Source of the DNA: Bradyrhizobium guangxiense
Lineage (GTDB): Bacteria; Pseudomonadota; Alphaproteobacteria; Rhizobiales; Xanthobacteraceae
NCBI RefSeq assembly: GCF_004114915.1
Contig: NZ_CP022219.1
Span: forward strand, 5,486,501-5,550,500
Direction of reading: 5' to 3'
Length of the DNA: 64,000 bases
The first letter of the stretch is position 1. Each line of letters opens with the position of its first letter. Shown one piece after another: positions 54,002-63,382 of this stretch. Under the pieces are notes generated by a model, which did not search any database, was not told the origin of the DNA, and saw only the letters and a list, made by a program, of their open reading frames with translations. The position numbers were made by a program, and so were the translations under genes.

Positions 54002-54799
54002 CTAGCTGAGCGCCGCGTCGACGGCGCGCTTGGCCATGACCGTGACGAGATGCGCCCGGTAATCGGCTTCGGCATGGATGTCGGAGGTGAGGCGGTCGGT
54101 GTCGATCCTGATCGCCGCGATCGCGGACGGATCGAAATGGCCCGACAGCGCCGCCTCCATCGGCGGCACGCGGAACACGCCGGGCCCGGCGCCAGTGACG
54201 GCGACGCGAACGCCCGCGGCGAACTGCGCGATGAACACGCCGACCAGCGCGTAGCGCGAGGCCGGAGCCTTGAACTTGGCATAGCCTGCCCTCAGCGGCA
54301 CGGGAAAGCGGATCGCCGTGATGATCTCGCCCGGCTCAAGCGCGGTTTCGAACAGGCCGAGGAAGAACTTGTCGGCCGCGATTTCGCGCTTGCTGGTGAT
54401 GATGGTGGCGCCGAGACCAAGCACGCCGGCGGGATAATCCGCGGCCGGATCGTTGTTGGCGACCGAGCCGCCGATGGTGCCGCGACTGCGCACGGCGGGA
54501 TCGCCGATCATCGAGGCTAGCGCCGCGAGCCCGGGGATCCTGGTCTGCACCAGCTTCGAGGCAGCCACCACCGCGTGCGGCGTCATCGCGCCGATGGTGA
54601 TGGTGGCGCCATCGTCGGCGATACCCTTGAGGTTTCCGAGCTTCGACAGATCGACCAGTGCCGGCGGATTGGCCAGCCGCTGCTTCAGCGTCGGGATCAG
54701 CGTCATGCCGCCTGCGACCAGCTTGCTGTCCTCGATCGAGGTCAGGAGCTTGGCCGCATCCGGAATCTGGTCCGGCTGGTGGTAGGCAAATGGCTTCAT
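54002..54799 (-). CDS. Molybdenum hydroxylase FAD-binding subunit (CoxM/CutM-type)
   Basis: A 265-residue medium subunit. The FAD motifs are LVAGGMTLIPTLKQRL (AGGxxL pattern) and RSRGTIGGSVANNDPAADYPA, as in xanthine dehydrogenase and CO dehydrogenase medium subunits. It passes electrons from the iron-sulfur subunit to the acceptor. It lies 11 bases after the large-subunit gene. Confidence 0.93.
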   Translation of the reverse strand: MKPFAYHQPDQIPDAAKLLTSIEDSKLVAGGMTLIPTLKQRLANPPALVDLSKLGNLKGIADDGATITIGAMTPHAVVAASKLVQTRIPGLAALASMIGDPAVRSRGTIGGSVANNDPAADYPAGVLGLGATIITSKREIAADKFFLGLFETALEPGEIITAIRFPVPLRAGYAKFKAPASRYALVGVFIAQFAAGVRVAVTGAGPGVFRVPPMEAALSGHFDPSAIAAIRIDTDRLTSDIHAEADYRAHLVTVMAKRAVDAALS

Positions 54800-54810
54800 T
54801 GTTCTCCTCC

Positions 54811-57198
54811 CTATTCCGCTGCGACCGGCAGCGACGCGTTTTGCAGCAGGCGCCAGATCCGGTTTGGCGTCGCCGGCATGTCGACATGGGTGACGCCGAG
54901 ATGCGAGAGCGCGTCCACCACCGCATTGATGACGGCGGCCGGCGAGCCGATGGTGCCGACCTCGCCGCAGCCCTTCACGCCCATCGGCGTGTGCGTGCAG
55001 AGCGTGGAGTGGGTCGCGACCTTCATCATCGGCAGATGGTCGGCGCGCGGCATGCAGTAGTCCATCAGCGAGCCCGACAGCAATAGGCCGGAGCCTTCGT
55101 CATAGACCGCATTCTCGAACAGGGCCTGGCCGACGCCCTGCACGATGCCGCCGTGCAATTGGCCCTCTACGATCATCGGATTGATGACCGTGCCGACGTC
55201 GTCGACAGCAGTGTAATTGACCAGCGTCACCGTGCCGGTCTCCGGATCGACCTCGACCTCTGCAATGTGGCAGCCGCCGGGATAGGTGAAGTTGACGGGA
55301 TCGTAATAGGCCTGCTCCTCCAGCCCCGGCTCCAGCACTTCGAGCGGATAATCGTGCGGAACATAGGCGGCGCCGGCGATCTCCTCGAACGTCTTGATGC
55401 GGTCGGTGCCGGCAACCGAGAACCTGCCGGCCTCGAACTGGATGTCAGCTTCCGACGCTTCGAGCAGATGCGCGGCGATCTTCTTGCCTTTGACAATCAC
55501 CTTGTCGGTCGCCTTCGACAGCGCGGCGCCGCCGACGACCAGCGAGCGCGAGCCATAGGTGCCCATGCCGAACTGGACGCGATCGGTATCGCCGAACACG
55601 ATGTCGACGTTCTCGAAGGCGACGCCGAGCTTGTCCGAGACAATCTGCGCGAAGGTGGTCTCGTGGCCCTGGCCGTGATTGTGGGTGCCGATCATGACCG
55701 TCACCTGCCCGGTCGGATGCACGCGCACCGTGGCGCTTTCATAAAGGCCGCCCCGCGCCCCTAACCGTCCGGCGAAGCGCGACGGTGCAAGCCCGCACGC
55801 CTCGACATAGGTGGAGTAACCGAGCCCGCGGAATTTGCCTTTGCTGGCGGAGGCCGCCTTGCGCACACCAAAGTTCTTGACGTCGGCCGCGACCAGCGCT
55901 CCGTCGAGACAGCCCATGGGATCGCCGGAATCGTACTGCACCAGCACCGGCGTCTGGTAGGGGTAGGCCTCCTTCGGGATCATGTTGCGGCGGCGGATCT
56001 CGACGCGGTCCATGCCCATCTCGCTGGCTGCGACATCGACGATGCGCTCCAGCACGAAGGTTGCCTCGGGCCGCCCCGCACCGCGATAGGCATCGACCGG
56101 CACCGTGTTGGTGAAGACCACCTTCACGTTGCAGTAGATCGCCGGCGTGGTGTAGACGCCACCGAGCAGCGGCCCGTAGAGATTGGTCGGGATGTTCGGT
56201 CCGAAGGTCGAGAGATAGCCGCCCATATTGGCGAGCGTGTTGACGCGGAAGGCGAGGAATTTACCGGTCTCGTCGAGCGCAAGCTCGGCCTCGGTGACGT
56301 GATCGCGGCCGTGGCGATCGGAAACGTAGCCCTCCGAGCGGCTCGCGACCCATTTCACCGGCCGCCTCACGCGCTTGGCGGCCCAGGTGATCACGGCTTC
56401 CTCGCCGTAATGGAACTGCTTGACGCCGAATCCGCCGCCAACATCGGGAGCGACCACGCGCAGCTTGTGCTGGGGAATGTTCAGCACCAGCGCCCCCATC
56501 AGGAAGCGCACGACATGCGGGAACTGGCTGGTGGTCCACAGCGTGTAGCGATCGGTGCCCGGCTCATACTCGGCGATCGCCGCCCGCGGCTCCATGGGAT
56601 TGCCGATCAGGCGATTGTTGACGAGGCTGAGCTTGGCGACATGCGCCGCTTTCTTGAAGGCAGTTACGACCGCGGCCTTGTCGCCGAGCTCCCAGTCGCA
56701 ACAGATGTTGTTCGGCACGTCGCCGAACAATTGCGGCGCGTCCGGCCTGATGGCTTCGAGCACGCCGACCACGGAGGGCAGCACCTCGTAGTCGACCTTC
56801 AGAAGTTCAGCCGCCGCATCGGCCTGCTCCGGCGTCTCCGCGACGACGAAAGCGACCATGTCGCCGACGAAGCGCACCTTGTCCTGCGCCAGCATCGGGA
56901 ACGGCGGCTCCTTCATCGGCACGCCCTTGGCGTCGGTGATGCCCCAACCGCAGGGCAGTGAACCCAGTCCGTCGTCGGCGACATCGTCGCCGGTCAGCAC
57001 CGCGATGACGCCGGGCGAGGCCAGCGCTGCGCTCTTGTCGATGCCGCGCAGCAGCGCGTGGCCATGCGGCGAGCGCACGAACACGCCCGCCGTCATGCCC
57101 GGCCGCTTGATGTCGGAGACGTAGTTGCCGCGGCCGGTGAGAAAGCGCTGGTCCTCTTTCCGCTTCGGTGCGGCGCCGATACCGATCACAGTCCCCAT
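54811..57198 (-). CDS. Molybdopterin-binding large subunit of a xanthine-dehydrogenase-family hydroxylase
   Basis: A 795-residue catalytic subunit binding molybdopterin cytosine dinucleotide in relatives. Motifs include [14 protein letters not shown] at the start, the VGGGFGVK and QFHYGEE stretch, the active-site loop [16 protein letters not shown] (about residue 370), and the catalytic Glu in [10 protein letters not shown] near the end. AYRGAGR is the form II signature, not the AYRCSFR loop of true aerobic CO dehydrogenase, so a substrate other than CO is likely. The ATG at 57198 is right after the small subunit stop, two bases away. The longer open frame upstream is a shadow of the small subunit gene. 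Confidence 0.93.
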   Translation of the reverse strand: MGTVIGIGAAPKRKEDQRFLTGRGNYVSDIKRPGMTAGVFVRSPHGHALLRGIDKSAALASPGVIAVLTGDDVADDGLGSLPCGWGITDAKGVPMKEPPFPMLAQDKVRFVGDMVAFVVAETPEQADAAAELLKVDYEVLPSVVGVLEAIRPDAPQLFGDVPNNICCDWELGDKAAVVTAFKKAAHVAKLSLVNNRLIGNPMEPRAAIAEYEPGTDRYTLWTTSQFPHVVRFLMGALVLNIPQHKLRVVAPDVGGGFGVKQFHYGEEAVITWAAKRVRRPVKWVASRSEGYVSDRHGRDHVTEAELALDETGKFLAFRVNTLANMGGYLSTFGPNIPTNLYGPLLGGVYTTPAIYCNVKVVFTNTVPVDAYRGAGRPEATFVLERIVDVAASEMGMDRVEIRRRNMIPKEAYPYQTPVLVQYDSGDPMGCLDGALVAADVKNFGVRKAASASKGKFRGLGYSTYVEACGLAPSRFAGRLGARGGLYESATVRVHPTGQVTVMIGTHNHGQGHETTFAQIVSDKLGVAFENVDIVFGDTDRVQFGMGTYGSRSLVVGGAALSKATDKVIVKGKKIAAHLLEASEADIQFEAGRFSVAGTDRIKTFEEIAGAAYVPHDYPLEVLEPGLEEQAYYDPVNFTYPGGCHIAEVEVDPETGTVTLVNYTAVDDVGTVINPMIVEGQLHGGIVQGVGQALFENAVYDEGSGLLLSGSLMDYCMPRADHLPMMKVATHSTLCTHTPMGVKGCGEVGTIGSPAAVINAVVDALSHLGVTHVDMPATPNRIWRLLQNASLPVAAE

Positions 57199-57200
57199 GG

Positions 57201-57692
<492 letters not shown>

Positions 57693-57712
57693 GCTCCTGT
57701 GCGCGGCGGGAC

Positions 57713-58831
57713 TTAGGCGAGTGGAAGCGCGCTGCCGGTGGCCCATGTGGCCATCACGACGTCGCCGACGGTGAACGGATCTGCGAAGAAGGTCTTCTCG
57801 GGCACATAAGCCACGAACTCGTCGTCCGGCACGGTGTCGAGCATGACCTTGACGAAATAGCCCTGGTATTCGATCGCGAGCACCCGGCTCGGCAGCGACG
57901 TGGCGCACCCCGGCGGCAAGTCCCTGCCCGGCCTGACCAGCGCGACATCGTCGCGGCGCACGGCGATGTCGACCTTGTCGCCGACATTGACGTTCGGGCG
58001 AGCCCGAAGCGGCACCTCGATGCCTGAAGGCGCCGCCTGCGCCAGCGTAAAGCTCGCTCCGTTGACCTTTTCGACCCGCCCGGACAGCACGTTCTGCCCG
58101 CCCATGAACTCGGCGACATAGCGGTCGTGCGGATGAGCGTAGACATCGCGCGCCGGTCCGGCCTGCTTGATCTTGCCCTGCTCCATCACCACGACGAGGT
58201 CCGCGAGCGCAATCGCCTCGAGCTGGGTATGGGTGACGTGGATGAAGGTGATGCCGAGCTCCTGCTGCATCCGCCTGAGCTCCTGCCGCATCTGGACCCG
58301 GAGCTGCTCGTCGAGCGCCGACAGCGGCTCGTCGAGCAGCAGCACGCGCGGCTCGGTGATGGCCGCGCGCGCCAGCGCCACCCGCTGTTGCTGGCCGCCG
58401 GAGAGTTGGGCCGGGAGGCGGTCGGCGAATTGCGTCAACCGCACTTTCTCGATCATGGCGTCCGCGGACCGCAGCCGATCCGCCTTGGACATGCCGCGCA
58501 CGCGCAGGGCAAAGGCGATGTTCTCGCGCACGGTGAGATGCGGAAACAGCGCATAGGACTGGAACATCATGGCCGTGCGCCGCTGCACCGGCGCGAGCCC
58601 GACGACGTTCTGGCCGCCGATCACGATCTCGCCTGCGGTGGGGTCCTCATGGCCCGCGATCATGCGCAGGATCGTGGTCTTGCCGCAGCCGGAGGGGCCG
58701 ATGAAGCAGCAATAGGCGCCGTCCGCGATCTTCAAATTGACTCCGTCGACCACATTGGTGACGCCGTCGAAGCTCTTGCAGACCCCCGCCAGTTCGATAT
58801 CGCCGCGATCGTTCTTCATTTCCCAGCTCAA
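57713..58831 (-). CDS. Spermidine/putrescine-type ABC transporter ATPase (PotA-like)
   Basis: A 372-residue ATPase. Walker A is GPSGCGKTT, the Q-loop MMFQSYALFPHLTV, the signature [15 protein letters not shown], and Walker B LLLDEPLSALDEQLR. The C-terminal 140 residues are the TOBE regulatory domain of the PotA/FbpC type. ATG at 58831 or 58819 may be the start. The gene links the transporter and hydroxylase parts of the operon. Confidence 0.93.
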   Translation of the reverse strand: MSWEMKNDRGDIELAGVCKSFDGVTNVVDGVNLKIADGAYCCFIGPSGCGKTTILRMIAGHEDPTAGEIVIGGQNVVGLAPVQRRTAMMFQSYALFPHLTVRENIAFALRVRGMSKADRLRSADAMIEKVRLTQFADRLPAQLSGGQQQRVALARAAITEPRVLLLDEPLSALDEQLRVQMRQELRRMQQELGITFIHVTHTQLEAIALADLVVVMEQGKIKQAGPARDVYAHPHDRYVAEFMGGQNVLSGRVEKVNGASFTLAQAAPSGIEVPLRARPNVNVGDKVDIAVRRDDVALVRPGRDLPPGCATSLPSRVLAIEYQGYFVKVMLDTVPDDEFVAYVPEKTFFADPFTVGDVVMATWATGSALPLA

Positions 58832-58838
58832 CCCTTGC

Positions 58839-59744
58839 TCAGCCTTTGGCCCGGCTGCCGCGCTTCTTCTGGATCAGCACGATGGTGCCGAGGCTGGCAC
58901 CGATGACGATGAAGGAGACAATGGTGGTCACCGTGCCGAGCGCGTAGAGCGAGGGCGAGGTGACGTTCAGAGTCATGCTCCAGATCTCCAGCGGCAGCGT
59001 ATTGAGCGAGCCAGCGGTCTGCAGACTGCGCGCAAACTCGTCATAGGACAGCGTGAAGCCGAACAACGCGACCGCCACCAGGCCGGGCGCCAGCACCGGG
59101 ATCATCACCAGCCGGATCGACTGCCAGCGGTTGGCGCCGAGATCGTAGGCCGCCTCCTCCCAGACGTGGTTGAAGCGCGACATCACCGCGAACATCACCA
59201 GCACGCCGAACGGCAGCGTCCAGGACAGCTGGGCACCAAGCGCCGAGGTGTACCAGCTCGCGTTCAGCCCGAGTGCCTGGAACAGAAGCCCCGTGCCGAG
59301 GCCGAGCACGAGGCCGGGCGCGACCAGGCTGCCGATCATCATGTAGAAGACGATGGTGTCACCGCGAAAGCGCTTGCGGAAGCCGAGGCCGGCGAGGAAC
59401 GAAACGACTACCGTGATGATGGTAACGATGACCGCGAGCTTGATCGAACGGTCGAACGAGCCCTTGACGTCTCCGGTGCGGACCTGGGTGAAGAGATCGA
59501 CGAACCAATGCAGCGACTGCCCCTTCATCGGGAACACGAGGCCGCCACGGATATCCTGGAACGACAGGATGTAGATGCAGAACATCGGGCCGTAGAGCGC
59601 GATGACGTAACACGCGAATAGCGCCGCCAGCACGTAGAACGTCCATGGCCGCCCGCCCTTGCTCGGGGCGATCGCCTTGGTGGTCGCGGGCGCGACCGAC
59701 TTGGACATGTCGGTTTTGGGCATGTCGGCGAGAACGGCGCTCAT
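58839..59744 (-). CDS. PotC-like ABC transporter permease
   Basis: A 301-residue permease. A 35-residue polar N-terminus precedes six helices; the EAA loop is EEAAYDLGANRWQSIRLVMIPVLAPG (in parts) and GFTLSYDEFA is the PotC signature. Its start overlaps the end of the potB-like gene by four bases. Confidence 0.93.
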   Translation of the reverse strand: MSAVLADMPKTDMSKSVAPATTKAIAPSKGGRPWTFYVLAALFACYVIALYGPMFCIYILSFQDIRGGLVFPMKGQSLHWFVDLFTQVRTGDVKGSFDRSIKLAVIVTIITVVVSFLAGLGFRKRFRGDTIVFYMMIGSLVAPGLVLGLGTGLLFQALGLNASWYTSALGAQLSWTLPFGVLVMFAVMSRFNHVWEEAAYDLGANRWQSIRLVMIPVLAPGLVAVALFGFTLSYDEFARSLQTAGSLNTLPLEIWSMTLNVTSPSLYALGTVTTIVSFIVIGASLGTIVLIQKKRGSRAKG

Positions 59745-60631
59745 CGCGTGATCTCCTGCCTGATATCGACGGTGCGCAGGATCAGCGAGACGATGGCGAC
59801 CAGCACCAGCGTCAGCAGCACGGCGCTCGCGGCCGCGGTCGGATATTGCAGCACGCCCACATCCTCGTAGAACGCGCTGACCACCGAGGCGGAGCCGCCG
59901 CCGGACATCACCTTGACCACGAAGAAGTCGCCCATCACGATCGAGACCACGAAGATGGTGCCGAGCGCGATGCCGCTCTTGGACATCGGCACCACGATCA
60001 GGCGCATGATGTCGAAGCGGCTGGCGCCGGCGTCGATCGCGGCCTCGATCAGCTTCTTGTCGATCCGCGCCATGGAGTTGAAGATCGGCACGATCATGAA
60101 GATCGTGAGCTGGTGGACATAGGCGATGACCACCGCAAGGTCGGAGAACAGCAACACCTCAAGCGGCTGGCGGATCACGCCCATTCCAAGCAGCGCCTGG
60201 TTGATCAGGCCTTCCTTGCCGAGCAGCGGGATCCAGGAAATCATCCGGATGATGTTCGAGGTCCAGAACGGCACGGTGCAGAGCAGGAACAGGCCGATCG
60301 CCAGCAACTGGTTGCGAACGTGGAACACCAGGAAATACGCAACAAAGAAGCCGATGATCAGCGTGAAGATCCAGGTCAGGGCCGTGAACTTGATCGTCGC
60401 CAGATAGAGCTTCAGCGTCAGCGCCGAGTGCAGCACTTCGACATAGCTTGCGAGCGTGAAGCCGGGAGTGAGCCCGCCAAAGCCGTCGGTGGCGAAGAAG
60501 CTCGCACCGAGCACGACCAGGATCGGCGCCACGAAGAACGGCACCAGCACCAGGACCAGCGGCGAGACGTAGAGCCAGCCTGCCAGATTGGATCGCGATG
60601 GAGCTGGACTTTGAGCTAGAATTGGCTGCAT
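59741..60631 (-). CDS. PotB-like ABC transporter permease
   Basis: A 296-residue permease with about six helices; the EAA loop is LIEAAIDAGASRFDIMRLIVVPMSKSG (in parts), and VPFWTSNIIRMISWIPLLG is typical of PotB-like permeases. It follows the binding protein gene by 78 bases, a gap with a small hairpin. Its stop overlaps the potC-like start. Confidence 0.93.
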   Translation of the reverse strand: MQPILAQSPAPSRSNLAGWLYVSPLVLVLVPFFVAPILVVLGASFFATDGFGGLTPGFTLASYVEVLHSALTLKLYLATIKFTALTWIFTLIIGFFVAYFLVFHVRNQLLAIGLFLLCTVPFWTSNIIRMISWIPLLGKEGLINQALLGMGVIRQPLEVLLFSDLAVVIAYVHQLTIFMIVPIFNSMARIDKKLIEAAIDAGASRFDIMRLIVVPMSKSGIALGTIFVVSIVMGDFFVVKVMSGGGSASVVSAFYEDVGVLQYPTAAASAVLLTLVLVAIVSLILRTVDIRQEITR

Positions 60632-60663
60632 GTCAGCGAACGCCTCGACGTCGATCTCCCCCG

Positions 60664-60683
60664 CCGGCGCGTCGCCACGCCGG
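60664..60683 (-). promoter_or_regulatory. Small hairpin between potD-like and potB-like genes
   Basis: CCGGCG and CGCCGG form a six-base stem with an eight-base loop, without T-tract. Its place between binding-protein and permease genes parallels the larger stem-loop at 47945 and suggests the same mRNA-balancing role. Confidence 0.4.
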
Positions 60684-60709
60684 TGCCTTGCGTCAGGGAA
60701 AAGCAGGTT

Positions 60710-62059
60710 TCAAGCCACCTTGAAGTCATTCCAGCGCTTGTTCATGTAGGCCGCCTCGTCCATCAGCGTGTTCCAGCAGGAGATGTTCTTGACGCGGTCG
60801 AGGAACGAGCCGCCGTCACGCTTGGTGCCAGCCTTCTCCATCGCAACGCCGTAGGGATCATTGACCACTTCCGGCGCGGGCTGGCCCTCGTACCAGAACG
60901 CCCATTCGGCCGGCGTGAGGAATTTCTTCGCGGTCGAGGGCACCGGGCTGTAATAGCCGTAGCGCGCGACGAAGCCGCCCTGCCAACCCGAGAGGTACCA
61001 GTTGAGATATTCATAGGCTGCATCGAGCTTCTTGCCGGAGAGATGCTTCATCAGGCCCATGCCGTTGCACCAGCCTCGGTAGCCTTCCTTGCCGTTCTTG
61101 ACGTTGACGGGCGCGTAGACGCAGGGAATTTCCTTGACGCGGACCGCCGCGACCGCCGGCGACCACATCGACTGAATGATGACCTCGCCCGCCGCCATCA
61201 GCTGCACCGACTGGTCGAAGGTGGTCCAGGTCGCGCGGAACTGGCCTTGCTTCTTCAGCTCGATCAGCTTGTTGCAGGTGAAGTCGATCTCCTCCTTGGT
61301 CATGTTGCCCTTGTTGCCGTACTTGATCAGCCCGGCGCTCTCGAAGCAGAGTGCGGCGTCCATGATGCCGATCGCGGGCACGTCGAGGATGGCAGCCTTG
61401 CCCTTGAACTTGGGATCGATCAGGTCCTTCCACTCGGTCACCTCATGGCCGACGAGATCGGGGCGATAGCCGATGGAATCGGCGTTGTAGACCTGCGGCA
61501 GGAAGGTCGCCCATTCGGTAGCGCCGTCGTTGAGATCGGTGGCGTCGGGCTTGGCGATGTACATGGCCTCATAGGGCGAGATGCCCTGGCGCGGGATCTT
61601 GTGGCCGTCGATTTCACCCTTGGTGAAGATCGGCAGGATGTTGTCGAACTCCTTGATCTTCTTGACCTCGATGCCCTGGATCACGCCACGCTTGGCGGCG
61701 AGCTTGGCCTGCCAGCCCTCGAGATCGGCGATATCGACCGTATTAGGCTGGCTTATGAAGCGGTTGATGGCGGCGGAGGTGTCGAGGTTCTGCATCGTCA
61801 CCTTGAAGCCGAGGTCCTTGGCGGCCTGGTCGCCGATCGCCTTGACCACCGAGTAGGACACCCCGACATGGCGCAGCTCGATGTCCTTGATCTCCTGCGC
61901 CCAGATGGTCGGGAAACCCCGGATCGCATCGGCGCCTGCGGCTGCGCCCGCAACGGCCGCTGCACCCTTCAACAGCGTGCGCCGGCTCAGTTTTTTCGTT
62001 GTCTTCCCATCCGTTCCCGCCGGACCGAAAGCGGACGTTCTCTTAGCCCCGTCAGACAT
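60710..62059 (-). CDS. PotD-like periplasmic substrate-binding protein
   Basis: A 449-residue binding protein with a twin-arginine signal (KLSRRTLLKGAAAVAG at about residues 25-40), so it is exported folded. The mature part fits the spermidine/putrescine-type binding protein fold: NADSIGYRPDL, IPAIGIMDAALCF-like (VPAIGIMDAALCF), MAAGEVIIQSMWSPAVAAV and YLNWYLSGWQGGF. The ATG at 62059 has GAGGGTT upstream; an ATG at 62071 is possible. It begins the operon. The ligand is probably a polyamine or other cationic nitrogen compound, judged only by the family and the downstream genes. Confidence 0.92.
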   Translation of the reverse strand: MSDGAKRTSAFGPAGTDGKTTKKLSRRTLLKGAAAVAGAAAGADAIRGFPTIWAQEIKDIELRHVGVSYSVVKAIGDQAAKDLGFKVTMQNLDTSAAINRFISQPNTVDIADLEGWQAKLAAKRGVIQGIEVKKIKEFDNILPIFTKGEIDGHKIPRQGISPYEAMYIAKPDATDLNDGATEWATFLPQVYNADSIGYRPDLVGHEVTEWKDLIDPKFKGKAAILDVPAIGIMDAALCFESAGLIKYGNKGNMTKEEIDFTCNKLIELKKQGQFRATWTTFDQSVQLMAAGEVIIQSMWSPAVAAVRVKEIPCVYAPVNVKNGKEGYRGWCNGMGLMKHLSGKKLDAAYEYLNWYLSGWQGGFVARYGYYSPVPSTAKKFLTPAEWAFWYEGQPAPEVVNDPYGVAMEKAGTKRDGGSFLDRVKNISCWNTLMDEAAYMNKRWNDFKVA

Positions 62060-62151
62060 GGCAACCCTCATTGGTTACGATGAACGCTCACGCCGATCGC
62101 CATTGACCGGCAGCTGCTGTGATCAGTTGCGCGTGAGGCTAGGGGCAGGAA

Positions 62152-62164
62152 TTTACGAAGTAAA
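62152..62164. promoter_or_regulatory. Inverted repeat upstream of the potD-like operon
   Basis: TTTAC-GAA-GTAAA is a perfect inverted repeat in the AT-rich promoter gap between the modD-like gene stop and the potD-like start, about 95 bases before the latter. It is a candidate operator. Confidence 0.35.
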
Positions 62165-62236
62165 ATTGGAAGTAACAATTCGCCGCATAAGCGCGACTAA
62201 TGAACCGGCGCTCTGCACTTCATCGCGGCAGGCGGC

Positions 62237-63145
62237 TCAGGAACGCAGCAGGGCATGTGCACGGTCGCGATGAAGAGGCGATTCTCTTTCATCGGCCGCC
62301 GCGATCCGCACCTGCACATCCCTCGGTTTGGCCAGATACGGCGACGAGGTGACCAGGACATCGGCGCCCGCCTCTGCATAATCCGCAGCATTCGCCGCAT
62401 TGACTCCGCCGGCGGCAGCAATGATCGGGCGGGCCCGCACATAAGCCATGGACGCGATGCGCCTCACCAGCGCGGCGATGTCGGCTGGTGAGAATTTCTC
62501 GGCCTGAATGACGTCGAAGCCGGCGACCGCCGCGGCAAGGGCGGCATCGGCGGACTTGACCTCCATCACGAGCTTCTTCTCCGGCGCCGCCTGGCGCAAC
62601 CGTTCGACCGCCAGAAACAGCGGCAGCTCGCCGAGAAAGGCGCGATGCTCTGGAAACACCAACACCGTCTCCGACAGGCCGAGCCGATGCATCACGGCGC
62701 CGCCGGCTTTCACCGCCGCGACCGCAAAGCGCTTGGTGCCCGGCACGTTCTTGCGCGTGCAGGCAACCGGAATTTGCGGGGCCACCGCCCTCGCCGCGTC
62801 GACGATGGCGCGGGTCTCGCTGGCGACCCCCGACCAGATCTCGATCAGCGTCTGCGCGACCTTCCAACTCCTAAGCAGGCCGGCGGCCGGGCCGCGCGCC
62901 TCGAGGATCGGCGCGCCCTGCTCCAGCATCGCACCGGATGCGGCGAACAGCTCGACCTTGCAGCCCGCGAGCGCGATGATCGCGGCGGCGTCCTCGGCGA
63001 GCGCCAGCACCATCGGCGCGCGCGCGGTAAACTGCATGACGCCGTCGGTCCTGCCGATCCCGAGCGCCTCGGTGGTGAGGTCGCCGTAGGGCACATCGTC
63101 TTCCAGCAGACGCTCGAGCTCGGCGCGCGATGCAACGGTTGCCAT
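62237..63145 (-). CDS. modD: ModD-like (quinolinate phosphoribosyltransferase family) protein
   Basis: A 302-residue protein of the nicotinate-nucleotide pyrophosphorylase fold. The start LLEDDVPYGDLTTEALGI and KFSPADIAALVRRI fit ModD, the molybdenum-transport-associated member; ACTRKNVPGTKRFAVAAVKAGGA and MHRLGLSETVLVFPEH are the QPRTase active-site segments. ModD has no proven function; it is encoded with mod genes in many proteobacteria. Here it is divergent from modA and upstream of the Mo-hydroxylase operon. The ATG at 63145 gives the family length. Confidence 0.85.
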   Translation of the reverse strand: MATVASRAELERLLEDDVPYGDLTTEALGIGRTDGVMQFTARAPMVLALAEDAAAIIALAGCKVELFAASGAMLEQGAPILEARGPAAGLLRSWKVAQTLIEIWSGVASETRAIVDAARAVAPQIPVACTRKNVPGTKRFAVAAVKAGGAVMHRLGLSETVLVFPEHRAFLGELPLFLAVERLRQAAPEKKLVMEVKSADAALAAAVAGFDVIQAEKFSPADIAALVRRIASMAYVRARPIIAAAGGVNAANAADYAEAGADVLVTSSPYLAKPRDVQVRIAAADERESPLHRDRAHALLRS

Positions 63146-63216
63146 GGCCTCGTTCCTTTCGCCGGTGTCGGCTTGTCGACGAATTTGTCGTGAACCCGAC
63201 ACGGATCCGTGGTCTC

Positions 63217-63234
63217 GCCGCCCCAAGGGGCGGC
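63217..63234. promoter_or_regulatory. GC-rich palindrome between modD-like gene and modA
   Basis: GCCGCCCC-AA-GGGGCGGC is a perfect eight-base-arm palindrome in the divergent modD/modA gap. It could be an operator or leader hairpin. No ModE-type box (ATCGnTATATA form) is seen. Confidence 0.35.
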
Positions 63235-63382
63235 AATAGCCGTGTTTCGACGCTCATTGCTGCAAGCCACACACCAGATTTCACCCGCGCATCCGGCACG
63301 CCGATTGCTGAGCCTTCCCTGGCCGGCGCCTCGCAGCAATCAGGCTCGCGCGGAGGCGGTTACCGTCCGCTGGAGTTCATTC

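Noticed and set aside
60683..62083. 466-codon forward ORF opposite the potD-like gene
   Set aside because: Shadow frame with no family similarity; the reverse-strand gene has a TAT signal and conserved fold motifs.
63150..63382. ModE box or molybdenum cofactor riboswitch before modA
   Set aside because: No ATCG-TATATA type palindrome or riboswitch-like structure is recognisable; only a GC-rich palindrome is present.
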